64,000 nucleotides of DNA from Paenibacillus auburnensis (lineage in GTDB: Bacteria > Bacillota > Bacilli > Paenibacillales > Paenibacillaceae), in the NCBI RefSeq assembly GCF_927798115.1, contig NZ_CAKMMG010000005.1, positions 1 to 64,000 on the forward strand, given 5' to 3'. The stretch's first letter is position 1. Every line of letters begins with the position of its first letter. The notes below the pieces were generated by a model that saw only the letters and a list, made by a program, of their open reading frames with translations, was not told where the DNA came from and searched no databases. The position numbers were made by a program, and so were the translations under genes. Below, one piece after another: positions 32,544 through 41,851 of this stretch.

Positions 32544-34247
32544 TTACAACCCTTTTTTCTTGAGGTCCTCCAGATGGCGCTGGTACATCACTTTTTCTAC
32601 TTTTTCCGCGCCGACCTGATCCATTTGCTTCACGAATTCATTGTAGGCGGAATCGAACTCTGCATCGGATTTGGACAGGATCAGCTTCGGAATGGTTTTG
32701 TTCCACAGATCCTTAACCTTCGCATTGATCGTGCCTTCGGCGGTTGCACCGTCGGGCTCAAGATTTTCCATACCGAGTGAATAGTTGTCGAAGTTATATT
32801 TCTCCAGCATCTTCATCGCTTCATATTGTACCGGCTGGCTTTCCTTCAAATCACGGGCAGAAGCGTCATCCCACAGCTTGCCGGCTCTGAAGAGCAGCGT
32901 GGAGTCATTGAACCCGTATTTGGAGTTAAAGGTGGCGTTGTCTTTTACCGACATGTCCAGAATATCCTGTTTGTACTTCGGAAGACCGTCAACCATATCA
33001 TAGGTCTCGCCCTCGGTGCCGTATCTCATATCCATTTGCCCTTCATCCGACCAGGCGTATTCGGCGAACTGGATGATGCGTTCCGGATTTTTGGCATTTT
33101 TGGTGATGAACAGACCTTGCCAGCCCATCAGGCGGGAAGCCGGATAACGCGGGTCTTGACCGTTAACCTTCAGGCCGTCCAGAATCGTGTATGCTTGTTC
33201 CTTGCCGAGTGTGCTTTCGATCTTCGGGTTATATTGCGTATACATGTTGTTCATGAACTGGGAAGCGACTGCATATTGCGCGCCGTACAGCTTTTCTTCA
33301 TATTGCTCCTGCTTGTAAATCAGCAGCTGCGGATCAAACAGGCCTTCGAGACTTAGCTTGTTCAAGAAGCGGAAGGCATCGATGAATCCTTTGTTGCGCA
33401 TCGGGTATTCCACGATTTGCTGGTCGTCCTTCACTCGTTCTTCAAGCAGATGCGGGGAGAAGGAATAGATCAAATAGTCCATAGAGTTGCTACCGTGGAA
33501 GCCATTCTTCGCCACATCGAAAAATTCTACGCCCACCGGACTGACATCCGGGAATTTCTCTTTGGCCAGCTTAAGCGCATTCTCTAAATCATCCGGTGTT
33601 TGAATGGCCGGGCTGCCGATCGCCGCATAAATATCGGAGCGGATAAACCAAGGCCGGATCGGGGTAATCGGCACGCCGCTGGTCAGACGGTCTGCGGTTT
33701 CGTACAGGTTCGGCAGATACCAGAGCTTGCCGTCGATGGAATGGTATTTGACCATATCCGGGTCCAGCTGAGCTTTGAAGTCAGGCGCATATTTCTCCAT
33801 CAGCTCATCCATGGAATAGACCATGCCATTCTTGATCAGCTTCGTTACGGCCGGGTTGTTCCAGTCCAGCATGATGGTATCGGGAAGGTCTCCCGAAGCG
33901 ATCATCGTGTTCAGGTAGTCGTCATCGCTGCCGGTTGCAAGCTTGCGGTCAATGGTAACACCTGTTTTTTGGGTAGCTAGCTTCATGGCAAACTGGTCTT
34001 TCCACAGATAATTGGACGCCCAGTTGCCATAGAAATATTGGGTGAATGTGAACGGAGATGTATCCTTCTGCCACGATGGGCCGTTACTCTCTGCCGGTGC
34101 AGATGCCTGCGCATTCCCGTTATTCGCCGCAGCGGTTTCCGCCGGTGCATTTGTGTTGTTATTCGCGTTGTTGCCGGAACCACAGCCTGCAAGCATACTC
34201 ATAGCCAGAATGGCCAGCGCGCTTATCTTTAAGCCTTTCCCTTTCAT
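32544..34247 (-). CDS. Extracellular sugar-binding lipoprotein of an ABC importer
   Basis: The 567-residue lipoprotein has signal peptide and lipobox (AILAMSMLAGCGSG; Cys about 22), an Asn/Ala-rich tether (about 23-55), then a large family-1 solute-binding fold (TGSDDDYLNTMIASGDLPD, EYAWSDEGQMDMRYG). The size fits the LplA/YtcQ subgroup used for oligosaccharides in Paenibacillus. ATG 34247 has AAGGGGG upstream. It is the last gene of the importer operon (LplB-type, LplC-type, binding protein) and ends in a terminator. No ATPase is encoded; these systems usually share an MsmX-type ATPase encoded elsewhere. Confidence 0.93.
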   Translation of the reverse strand: MKGKGLKISALAILAMSMLAGCGSGNNANNNTNAPAETAAANNGNAQASAPAESNGPSWQKDTSPFTFTQYFYGNWASNYLWKDQFAMKLATQKTGVTIDRKLATGSDDDYLNTMIASGDLPDTIMLDWNNPAVTKLIKNGMVYSMDELMEKYAPDFKAQLDPDMVKYHSIDGKLWYLPNLYETADRLTSGVPITPIRPWFIRSDIYAAIGSPAIQTPDDLENALKLAKEKFPDVSPVGVEFFDVAKNGFHGSNSMDYLIYSFSPHLLEERVKDDQQIVEYPMRNKGFIDAFRFLNKLSLEGLFDPQLLIYKQEQYEEKLYGAQYAVASQFMNNMYTQYNPKIESTLGKEQAYTILDGLKVNGQDPRYPASRLMGWQGLFITKNAKNPERIIQFAEYAWSDEGQMDMRYGTEGETYDMVDGLPKYKQDILDMSVKDNATFNSKYGFNDSTLLFRAGKLWDDASARDLKESQPVQYEAMKMLEKYNFDNYSLGMENLEPDGATAEGTINAKVKDLWNKTIPKLILSKSDAEFDSAYNEFVKQMDQVGAEKVEKVMYQRHLEDLKKKGL

Positions 34248-34312
34248 ACTCTAACCCCCTTGATATTTGGTCTTGCTCTATACATGAACGCCCGGCCCGG
34301 AAATCTTCCGGC

Positions 34313-35191
34313 TTACCCTTTCACCGAGCCAATCATGACCCCTTGGACAAAATACTTCTGGACGAAAGGATACGTAAATACGATCGGAAGCGTCGTAATT
34401 ACCATCGTCGCCAGTTTCAGCGAGGCCGCCGAGACGGCACCGTAGCCGAGCTGGCTGGCCAGCTGGCTGACATTGCTGTTGGAGCTGATAATCTGCATCA
34501 GAATCTGCTGCAGCGTCAGCAGCTTGTCGCCGCCGAACAGCATCGCATCGTACCAGGAATTCCAGTGGAACACGGCGTTATACAGCGCAATCGTCGCCAG
34601 CACCGGCTTGGATACCGGGAGCACCAGCTGGAAGAATATCCGCAGATCATTGGCCCCGTCAATTTTGGCCGACTCCTCAATTTCTTTGGGCAAGGCCTTG
34701 AAGAAGGTGAGCATGATGATCGCATTAAACACATTAAAAAGATTAGGGATAATATAGACAAGGAAATGACCTTTTAGATGAAGGTATTTCGCCACTACTA
34801 AATAGTAGGGAATAATTCCGCCGCTGAAATACATGGTAACAATCGCCATGATCAGGAAAACCCGCCGGCCGACCAGCTCCGTCTTCGAGATTCCGTAAGC
34901 GAAGGCGCCGGTGAACAACACGGCAGTTGCCGTGCCGAGAATGGTCCGGGCCAGCGTAACAATGAAGGCTCGCAGCATGTTCTCATCCTGGAACACAATC
35001 CGGTAGTTGTCGATGGAGAACACCCGCGGCCAGAAGGTAATGCCGCCCCGCGCCGCGTCCGCCGGATCATTGAACGACGTAATCAGGATGTTATAAAACG
35101 GATACAGGGTGATCAGGCACAGGGCGAGCATCAGAATGATGTTGAACACATCAAAGGCTCTGCTGCCTAAGCTTCGTGAATGGGTTAGCAT
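34313..35191 (-). CDS. ABC sugar permease, LplC/YtcP type
   Basis: The 292-residue product has six membrane segments (e.g. VFNIILMLALCLITLYPFYN; IIMLTFFKALPKEIEE) and the EAA-loop motif EESAKIDGANDLRIFFQLV that contacts the ATPase. The C-terminal segment (FVQKYFVQGVMIGSVKG) is characteristic of this subgroup. ATG 35191 has GGAGGAGG upstream. It lies 16 bp after the LplB-type permease and 65 bp before the binding-protein gene, so the three form an operon. Confidence 0.93.
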   Translation of the reverse strand: MLTHSRSLGSRAFDVFNIILMLALCLITLYPFYNILITSFNDPADAARGGITFWPRVFSIDNYRIVFQDENMLRAFIVTLARTILGTATAVLFTGAFAYGISKTELVGRRVFLIMAIVTMYFSGGIIPYYLVVAKYLHLKGHFLVYIIPNLFNVFNAIIMLTFFKALPKEIEESAKIDGANDLRIFFQLVLPVSKPVLATIALYNAVFHWNSWYDAMLFGGDKLLTLQQILMQIISSNSNVSQLASQLGYGAVSAASLKLATMVITTLPIVFTYPFVQKYFVQGVMIGSVKG

Positions 35192-35207
35192 GCTTCCTCC
35201 TCCTATC

Positions 35208-36137
35208 CTAGAACAGGCTTTCTTTCGTGATTTTGTTTGATGTGAAGTTGGCGATGTACATTAGGACAAAGGCGACAATGGACTGGAATAGTCCGATGGC
35301 GGTTCCGTATGAGAAGCGTCCGGCCACTAGCCCCATTTTATAGGAATAGACAGACAGCACATTGGCCGCATCCTGCGTCAGGGAATTCTGCATCATGAAC
35401 ATTTGATCGAAGTTGGAGTTCACCAGCCCGCCGATGGACAGGATGAGCAATATAATAATGGTCGGCTTGAGCGCAGGCAGTGTTATATGCCAGACCCGCC
35501 GGAAGCGGTTCGCTCCGTCCACAACAGCCGCTTCATAAAGCTGCGGATCGATGCCGGCGATGGCTGCCAGATAGATGATGGAGTTCCAGCCGATATTTTT
35601 CCAGATTTCCGTAAATACCACGAGCACGAGGAAGGAATGCGAATCCCCCATCAGCATGGTATCGCTTCCAATAATACCGAGATTGACCAGCAGCTTGCTG
35701 ATTACGCCGGTATCCGGATCAAGCAGGGTATACATAAAGCCTACAACGAGCACCCATGAAACAAAGTACGGGAGATAGGTGAGTGACTGAACGATACGCT
35801 TGAAGCGTTTGAAGACGAGTTCATTTAACAGCAAGGCTAGAATAATCGGGGCCGGAAAGCCGAACACCAGTTTAGCGATGCTGATCTTAAATGTATTGTA
35901 GAGCGAGTCTCTGAAGGTCGGGTCGGCGAAAAGCTCACGGAAATTGCCGAACCCGAGCCACGGGCTGTGAATAAAACCCTGGAACGGCGTGTATTCCTGA
36001 AAGGCGATGATCAGGCCGTACATCGGAATGTAATTGAACACAATCATCCATAAAACGACAGGCAATGTCAAAATCAATAAATAGCGCTGCTGCCAGATCC
36101 GGTTTCTCAGCCTGTGCTTGGCGGGTATGCTGCTCAT
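35208..36137 (-). CDS. ABC sugar permease, LplB type
   Basis: The 309-residue product has six membrane segments (YLLILTLPVVLWMIVFNYIP; YFVSWVLVVGFMYTLL) and EAA-loop motif EAAVVDGANRFRRVWHITL. The TM1 opening with IPMYGLIIAFQEYTPFQG is typical of the LplB/YtcO branch. I placed the start at ATG 36137 (AGGAAGTAGG upstream) rather than at the frame end 36182. It is the first gene of the operon, with candidate cre sites 50-130 bp upstream. Confidence 0.93.
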   Translation of the reverse strand: MSSIPAKHRLRNRIWQQRYLLILTLPVVLWMIVFNYIPMYGLIIAFQEYTPFQGFIHSPWLGFGNFRELFADPTFRDSLYNTFKISIAKLVFGFPAPIILALLLNELVFKRFKRIVQSLTYLPYFVSWVLVVGFMYTLLDPDTGVISKLLVNLGIIGSDTMLMGDSHSFLVLVVFTEIWKNIGWNSIIYLAAIAGIDPQLYEAAVVDGANRFRRVWHITLPALKPTIIILLILSIGGLVNSNFDQMFMMQNSLTQDAANVLSVYSYKMGLVAGRFSYGTAIGLFQSIVAFVLMYIANFTSNKITKESLF

Positions 36138-36188
36138 GGTCCTACTTCCTTTCCTGCAGTGTGGTTTCTTTTGTCTATACATTTATTA

Positions 36189-36202
36189 TAAAAACGGTTT
36201 CA
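36189..36202. promoter_or_regulatory. Second, weaker cre-like site
   Basis: TAAAAACGGTTTCA matches the cre consensus TGWAARCGYTWWCW at 12 of 14 positions. It lies between the stronger site at 36253 and the LplB-type permease start. Confidence 0.35.
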
Positions 36203-36252
36203 ACGCCGAGATATACAAAAAATACACGCAGGTATCAAAAACGAACGATGTT

Positions 36253-36266
36253 TGAAAGCGTTATCT
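36253..36266. promoter_or_regulatory. cre (CcpA-binding) site upstream of the sugar importer
   Basis: TGAAAGCGTTATCT matches TGWAARCGYTWWCW at all 14 positions. It lies about 115 bp upstream of the LplB-type start, consistent with carbon catabolite control of the importer. Confidence 0.7.
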
Positions 36267-36296
36267 TTCCACTGGCCGGATTGTGTCTTCTGACGC

Positions 36297-36325
36297 AAAA
36301 ACCCCATCCGCTAAGCGGACAGGGT
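36297..36325 (-). terminator. Terminator of the YesM/YesN-type operon
   Basis: On the minus strand ACCCTGTCCGC / GCGGATGGGGT hairpin is followed by TTTT. It separates the two-component genes from the importer, which therefore needs its own promoter. Confidence 0.8.
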
Positions 36326-36361
36326 AAAAGGCAGCGTCACATTAACAGTTATGCAAAAAGC

Positions 36362-37993
36362 TTAGCGCTGTGAAACGATCTGATATTCTCCCGGCGTCAT
36401 GCCGTAGGCCTGCTTAAACAGGGTCCCGAAATAGGAGGTATTGGGGATACCGACCTTCTCGGCGATCAAGGATACCCGCTGCTTCGTCGTCCGCAGCAGC
36501 TCCTCTGCCCGAGCCAGCCGGTAATCCTGAATATATTCAATCGGGGTTCGGCCTGTATTCTTCTTGAAGAGCATGCCAAGATGATTCGGGGAGACGAATA
36601 CCTCTGCAGCCAGATAGGCCAGGCTGAGCTCCGGGTTGCCATAACGCTCTTCCACCAGCCGGATGACGCGGTGAATCACATATTCCTCTTTGTTCTCTCG
36701 CTTCTCCTGAAGCCTGGAAGCAATATCTTGAAGCTTGGACAGCATCTGCTGCTTCATCTGCTCCCGGCTCTCGCAGGCCAGCAGCTCTTCCAGGCTGCCT
36801 GGCGCTTTATCCGGTTGGCCGACCGGATGACCCGGGGCGGCCAGCACCTGCAGATGATCGATCAGCCCGCTCAGCAGGCCCCCGACATAGGCCCGGCCCG
36901 CTCCGGGATAAGCGGCAAACAGGTCAAACACTTCACCGGTTACAGCTCCAGCCTCCTGTAACTGACCGCTTCCCAGAGCGGAGCGGATACGCTTCTCCAG
37001 CTCCTTGAATCCGCGGCTCAGCCCTTCCGGATCCCGGGCGAATTCCATGCGCGCTGCTTCCTCTTCTCCGGCGGCGAGAATGCCCGACAGGCTGTTCCAT
37101 ACCGCATGTCTTAGTGAGCGGGCGGCCTGTGCGCAGGCCGCGGGCAACTGCATCAGCGCCTGTGCGGAGTACCCGCACACCATGATCCAGTCTCCGTCCG
37201 CACTGTTCTCCAGCGCTTGCGGGTCTGTCCCCTCCGTCCCGGCCAGCCCGCTCAAAAGCAGGTGTGCCAGCTCCTGCTGCCGCTTCTCTTCCCCTGCTTC
37301 CAGCGCGTACAGCAGCGTGAAGTCGGCATTCCCGCCTTCTGGAAGAGGTACTAGCAGTACCGGCCGGCCCAACACCTCTTCTGCCTGGCGTTCAAACGGG
37401 TCATTAGCGGTGCGCGCCGGAGCGTGCATCACAACAAGCGCATAGGCTGCTGGTTCCAGCTCCCCATACCGGGTAAGGTGAAGCTCCAGTTCAGGCGCCG
37501 CCCCCAGTCCCTCTGCCCGGCCTGAGAGCAGATCGCTCAGTGCATGGCGGAGAAACGCCACATGTCCGGCTTCCAGCAGGTCCAGCTTATGCGCTTCTTC
37601 AAGCCGCAGCAGCCGTTCTTCCTGACATCTGGCGACTACCCGTGTCATCACAGCGAGCATCTCCTGCTCTTCTACCGGCTTAAGCAGATATTCCGCGGCA
37701 TGAAAACGAATCGCCTCGCGGGCGTATTCGAAGTCGTCATAGCCGGTCAAAATGACGATATGCACCTGGGGCAGCTTGTCCCGGACCTGCTTCGCCATAT
37801 CCAAACCGTTCATTCCGGGCATCTGGATATCCGTAACGATGATATCAGGCTGCAGCAGAAGCGCTTTTTCCAGTCCGTCGATACCGTCAAAGGCAGTCTC
37901 TACGGTCCCTATTCCAAGTGCGGGCCAGTCCAGAAATTCTACCAGCCCTTCACGCTCCCAGCGTTCATCCTCAACAATCAGCATTGTAAACAT
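36362..37993 (-). CDS. Response regulator with AraC-type DNA-binding domain (YesN type)
   Basis: The 543-residue product has an N-terminal receiver domain (LIVEDERWEREGLVEFL; phospho-Asp in IIVTDIQMPGMNG, about residue 55), a long middle region of unknown fold (about 130-430), and a C-terminal AraC HTH pair (LAYLAAEVFVSPNHLGMLFK; VSLIAEKVGIPNTSYFGTLF). It should activate the adjacent sugar importer in response to the kinase. The ATG at 37993 overlaps the kinase stop (TAATG) with AGGAGG upstream. An E-rich, GC-rich middle region distinguishes it from shorter AraC regulators. Confidence 0.94.
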   Translation of the reverse strand: MFTMLIVEDERWEREGLVEFLDWPALGIGTVETAFDGIDGLEKALLLQPDIIVTDIQMPGMNGLDMAKQVRDKLPQVHIVILTGYDDFEYAREAIRFHAAEYLLKPVEEQEMLAVMTRVVARCQEERLLRLEEAHKLDLLEAGHVAFLRHALSDLLSGRAEGLGAAPELELHLTRYGELEPAAYALVVMHAPARTANDPFERQAEEVLGRPVLLVPLPEGGNADFTLLYALEAGEEKRQQELAHLLLSGLAGTEGTDPQALENSADGDWIMVCGYSAQALMQLPAACAQAARSLRHAVWNSLSGILAAGEEEAARMEFARDPEGLSRGFKELEKRIRSALGSGQLQEAGAVTGEVFDLFAAYPGAGRAYVGGLLSGLIDHLQVLAAPGHPVGQPDKAPGSLEELLACESREQMKQQMLSKLQDIASRLQEKRENKEEYVIHRVIRLVEERYGNPELSLAYLAAEVFVSPNHLGMLFKKNTGRTPIEYIQDYRLARAEELLRTTKQRVSLIAEKVGIPNTSYFGTLFKQAYGMTPGEYQIVSQR

Positions 37994-39792
37994 TAGATTA
38001 ACCTCCTGGCTTTGAAGGAGATGGTAATGACTGTACCGATTCCCGGCCTGCTGAACAGCTCCAGCCGGTATTCTTCCCCGTAATGCGAGCGCAGCCGGCT
38101 CGTAATATTCGCGAGCGCATACCCGCTGCCGGCTGATTCAAGCGGCCGTTCTTCCCTGACAGCAGCCAGTCGCTGCCGCGCCATGCCCACACCGTCGTCG
38201 ATAATCCGCAGCACGACCCAGCCGTCTTCCACGCCCGCTTTAATAATGATGGTGCCGTGGGAGCGTTTCGGTTCGATGCCGTGGACGAGCGCATTTTCCA
38301 CCAGCGGCTGCAAAATATTTTTCAGCGTGACAAACTCCAGGACGGCGTCCTCAATTTCGAATACCGCATCAAAGCGCTCTTCGAAGCGGAATTTCTGAAT
38401 CACCAGATAGGCCTTGACCATCTCCAGCTCACCCGCGACCAGCGTCTCCGAGCTCCCCTTATTCAGCACCAGCCGGTAAAATTTAGCCAGCGAATCCGAA
38501 ATCCGGGTAACATCTGGAGCGTTCGCCTTGCGTGCCGCCCAGGAGATCGTTGCCAGCGTGTTGTACAAAAAATGCGGATTAATCTGCGCTTCCAGTGCCT
38601 TTACCTCCGCCTCTCTTTCCAGCAGCTCGGATTTGTACACCCGTTCGACCAGATCGTGAATCCGCTGCGTCATATGATTGAAGCTGTGGGTCATCTGTGA
38701 AAATTCATCATTGCCCGTGACCGGAACCGACACGCTAAGCGAATCCTCACGTACCTGCTTCATGGCCTTCAGCAACAGCTTCATCCGGGACAGCAGCTTA
38801 ACGGTAACAAAATAAACGAGCAGGCTCAGCAGCAGCAGCGCTGCAGCCAGCACAATCAAGGTAGTGTACAGCGAATCCTGTACCTTATCCACGACATGGC
38901 TGACCGGAAACACACCGATAATCCGCAGCTCGGGCCCGGTAAGCGGAAGGGAGATGACAATCGACCGGGTCCCGTTCACGTCAGCAAGCCGGTTGATGGA
39001 TCCGCCTGAGGTCCAAGCGCCCAGACCCATCTGTTCAGCGTTTGCGCCGTACGCTCCCGCGATATTATCCGAGACGATCCGATCGTCACCGTCCACAATG
39101 TATACGTTACCAATAGTGCCTGAGACGGCATCCCGCATCGACTTAAACAGCTCGCTCTCCGTAATTTCAATTTCGACCATCCCGGCGATGCCGAAGTCAT
39201 GGAACGAATAGATTTTCCGGTTAAAAGAAAGTACATCAGCCACCGGCGATACATCCGGTCGCTTAAGCAGCAGCTTCTCCTTGTGCATACTCCGCCATTC
39301 GGATTTGGTGCTGTTATCGTTCAGCAGGAAGCGGTAATTGTCATCTTCTGCGATCCGGCGAATACTGAAAAACCCGTCATACCCTCCATACAGCTCGGGA
39401 ATTTGCGGATTGCTCATATAGACATGAATGGAGTGAATATAAGGATTCTGCCTCATAATATTGTCAATGGTCGGCGCGACATTGTCGCGGTAATCCTGTA
39501 ATTGAAAGCTCTCATTGATAAAATCACTGTCAAGCAGCGTCTGAATCCGCGAGTCAAAGGCGATGATCTGCGAAATATTCTCCGTCATCTTGACCTTCTC
39601 CTCAATGCTGCTCCTGGTCTGCAGCAGGTTCTGCTCCATAATGGTCTGAGCCTGCTCAATCGCCGACTCCGCCGCCTGCCGGTAGAGGGTATAGCCGGTC
39701 AGCAGCAGCGACACAAACAATATGGAAACAAAAATAATGACAAATTTCGAGGTCACGCTCCAATGCTGATAAAAACGTACAAATCGTACCAT
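37993..39792 (-). CDS. Sensor histidine kinase, YesM type
   Basis: The 599-residue product has two membrane segments (FVIIFVSILFVSLLLTGYTL near the N terminus and TTLIVLAAALLLLSLLVYFV at about 310) around an extracellular dCache-like sensor. A HAMP domain, the His_kinase phosphoacceptor ALEAQINPHFLYNTLATIS and an HATPase_c domain (LVENALVHGIEP; IIDDGVGM) follow. It phosphorylates the overlapping YesN-type regulator. ATG 39792 has AGGAGG 10 nt upstream; the longer frame to 39873 lacks a site. The ligand is probably an extracellular saccharide, by analogy with other importer-linked pairs. Confidence 0.94.
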   Translation of the reverse strand: MVRFVRFYQHWSVTSKFVIIFVSILFVSLLLTGYTLYRQAAESAIEQAQTIMEQNLLQTRSSIEEKVKMTENISQIIAFDSRIQTLLDSDFINESFQLQDYRDNVAPTIDNIMRQNPYIHSIHVYMSNPQIPELYGGYDGFFSIRRIAEDDNYRFLLNDNSTKSEWRSMHKEKLLLKRPDVSPVADVLSFNRKIYSFHDFGIAGMVEIEITESELFKSMRDAVSGTIGNVYIVDGDDRIVSDNIAGAYGANAEQMGLGAWTSGGSINRLADVNGTRSIVISLPLTGPELRIIGVFPVSHVVDKVQDSLYTTLIVLAAALLLLSLLVYFVTVKLLSRMKLLLKAMKQVREDSLSVSVPVTGNDEFSQMTHSFNHMTQRIHDLVERVYKSELLEREAEVKALEAQINPHFLYNTLATISWAARKANAPDVTRISDSLAKFYRLVLNKGSSETLVAGELEMVKAYLVIQKFRFEERFDAVFEIEDAVLEFVTLKNILQPLVENALVHGIEPKRSHGTIIIKAGVEDGWVVLRIIDDGVGMARQRLAAVREERPLESAGSGYALANITSRLRSHYGEEYRLELFSRPGIGTVITISFKARRLI

Positions 39793-39873
39793 GCCGGTCC
39801 ACCCTCCTGTTACGTTCACCGCCCTCCCATTGTACAACTCCCTATGTGCTTCCGCTAGCACCTTTCCAAACAC

Positions 39874-39902
39874 AAAAAATGCCGCCGGATGAGCCCGGCG
39901 GC
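39874..39902 (-). terminator. Terminator of the pst operon
   Basis: On the minus strand stem GCCGCCGGG / CCGGCGGC is followed by ATTTTTT. It lies just after pstA. Confidence 0.9.
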
Positions 39903-39938
39903 CTGTAAATCGGTACAGCTAGCAGGTTCGCTGCGACA

Positions 39939-40820
39939 TTACCGCCCCTTGCGGCGGTTTCCCAGCCACAGCGGGAACCTGAAAATGAAATTGATCAGCA
40001 GGACTACAAAGACAAGCACTGCCGCCGACTTGTCGGCAATTTGCCGCGCATCCTCGACGATCGCCTCGGATTGCACATACCACAGATGTACCGCCAGCGT
40101 CTCACCCGGCGAGAACAGATTGAAGTCCCACATTTCGCCGGAGGTACTGAGGCCTGCGGTCAGGATTATGACCGCAGACTCCCCGAACGCGCGTCCGGCC
40201 ACCAGACAGATGCCTGTGACAATGGCAGACATTGCCACGGGCAGTACCACCTTGCGGATGACGTGGAATTTAGTCATCCCCAGTGCGTAGCCGGCTTCGC
40301 GGATGTCGCCGGGAACCGCGCGCACGGCTTCTTCCGTAACGCGGGCCAGCATCGGCAGGTTAAGCAACGCCAGGGAGACGCCGCCGCCGAGAATGGTCAG
40401 GCCGATATTGAAATATTCGGCGAAGATTGCCAGCCCCAGCATCCCGAATACAATCGAAGGGACGGAGGACAGCGACTCCACACAAATACGCAGCGCACCG
40501 GTAAAACGGTTGTCCGGCGCGTATTCTGCCATATAAATTCCGGCCCCTACGCCGATCGGAATCGAAATCAGCAGGGAAATAAACAGAATGTAGAAGGAAT
40601 TGAATAATACCGGGCCAATCCCGCCTCCGGGATCAATCTCCTCCGGCTGCTTAATCAGGAAATCGGGTCTAAGCGCGGGCAGACCTTTGCTTAGAATGGT
40701 AAAGAGCAGCCAAAAAATCAGCAGCATGACCAGCGCTCCCAGCGTATAGAAGCCGATGGTTGCAATTTTGTTGCGCCGCTGCGCACGTGCAGTATAACGT
40801 GTACGGGTAAAACCGGTCAT
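39939..40820 (-). CDS. pstA: Phosphate ABC transporter permease PstA
   Basis: The 293-residue product has six membrane segments and the PstA signature (FLIKQPEEIDPGGGIGPVLF, LSSVPSIVFGMLGLA, RVTEEAVRAVPGDIREAGYALGMTK in part, VAGRAFGESAVIILTAG). With PstC it forms the channel for high-affinity phosphate uptake. ATG 40820 overlaps the pstC stop (TAATG). It is the last gene of the cluster and is followed by a terminator: no pstB ATPase or phoU gene is present here. Confidence 0.95.
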   Translation of the reverse strand: MTGFTRTRYTARAQRRNKIATIGFYTLGALVMLLIFWLLFTILSKGLPALRPDFLIKQPEEIDPGGGIGPVLFNSFYILFISLLISIPIGVGAGIYMAEYAPDNRFTGALRICVESLSSVPSIVFGMLGLAIFAEYFNIGLTILGGGVSLALLNLPMLARVTEEAVRAVPGDIREAGYALGMTKFHVIRKVVLPVAMSAIVTGICLVAGRAFGESAVIILTAGLSTSGEMWDFNLFSPGETLAVHLWYVQSEAIVEDARQIADKSAAVLVFVVLLINFIFRFPLWLGNRRKGR

Positions 40821-41770
40821 TATGCATCCCCCCGTTTCCGGCCCAGCACGCGGATGACAAAGATCAGCACAAACGAAATCAGCAGCAGCAGGAAGGCCAT
40901 CATATGCAGCGCATAGTTCCAGGAGGAGTCAAACTCCACATTGGAGATCTGCATGACAATGTTGCTGGTCAGCACTGAGGACGGTGTGAATAGGGTTTTG
41001 GCCAGCTGCGGTGTATTGCCGATAACCATGACAACCGCCATCGTCTCACCGACTGCACGGGTCATGCCAAGGATAATGGCCGAGATAATTCCCCGTTTAG
41101 CCGCGGGCAGCACCACACGCATAATCACCTGCAGGCGGGTAGAACCCAGGGCGTAGGCGGCGTCACGGTATTTGCGCGGAACGGCAATAATGGCATCGTC
41201 GCTGATCCGGCAGATCGTCGGCAGTACCATTAACGCTAGCACCAGCGCAGCCGCCAGCAGTCCGTCGCCAAGTCCTTCTCCGCTGACTCTGCGCAGAAAT
41301 GGAAGCAGTACAGTGAGGCCCAGATAGCCGTATACAATAGAAGGTATGCCGACGAGCAGATCAAGCACCGGACGGATAAAGCTCTTCAGCCACTTCGGAG
41401 CGATCTCGGCGCAGAGCACGGCCATCCCGACCGAGACCGGCACCGCAATCAGCAGGGTTAGTGCGGTCAGGGACAATGTATTTACGATAAAGGCGGCAGC
41501 TCCAAAGGCATCCTCCTCCGGAGTCCAGTTGAAGGACAAGAAGAATTCAGCTGGCGAGACGTGTGCGAACAGAAGCAGCGCCGTTTTTCCGATGAATACA
41601 ACTACTAGTCCAAGCACAAAACAAAGTGCAAGGATGCTGAATAAGAAATAAAAGCGGGATAATTTATTACCGAGCAGATGTCTACGGTGGCGCTTTTCGT
41701 TTACGCTACTTTGCATTTGAGCTGCACGCTTAGGTGTTTTTGATGCCAGGCTTTGGACTGGTGCCCCCAT
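40820..41770 (-). CDS. pstC: Phosphate ABC transporter permease PstC
   Basis: The 316-residue product has six membrane segments (FYFLFSILALCFVLGLVVVF first) and the family motifs VGIPSIVYGYLGLTVL, ISDDAIIAVPRKYRDAAYAL and MTRAVGETMAVVMVIG. ATG 41770 has AGGAGGG upstream; the longer frame to 41794 has no site. It is 81 bp after pstS and translationally coupled to pstA. Confidence 0.95.
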   Translation of the reverse strand: MGAPVQSLASKTPKRAAQMQSSVNEKRHRRHLLGNKLSRFYFLFSILALCFVLGLVVVFIGKTALLLFAHVSPAEFFLSFNWTPEEDAFGAAAFIVNTLSLTALTLLIAVPVSVGMAVLCAEIAPKWLKSFIRPVLDLLVGIPSIVYGYLGLTVLLPFLRRVSGEGLGDGLLAAALVLALMVLPTICRISDDAIIAVPRKYRDAAYALGSTRLQVIMRVVLPAAKRGIISAIILGMTRAVGETMAVVMVIGNTPQLAKTLFTPSSVLTSNIVMQISNVEFDSSWNYALHMMAFLLLLISFVLIFVIRVLGRKRGDA

Positions 41771-41851
41771 ACTTTCCCTCCTGTAAGCGGCCACCCCCGT
41801 ACATTCCGGAGCTGGCCGCAGTTACCGTTCAATATAATGAAGCTGCTTGGT

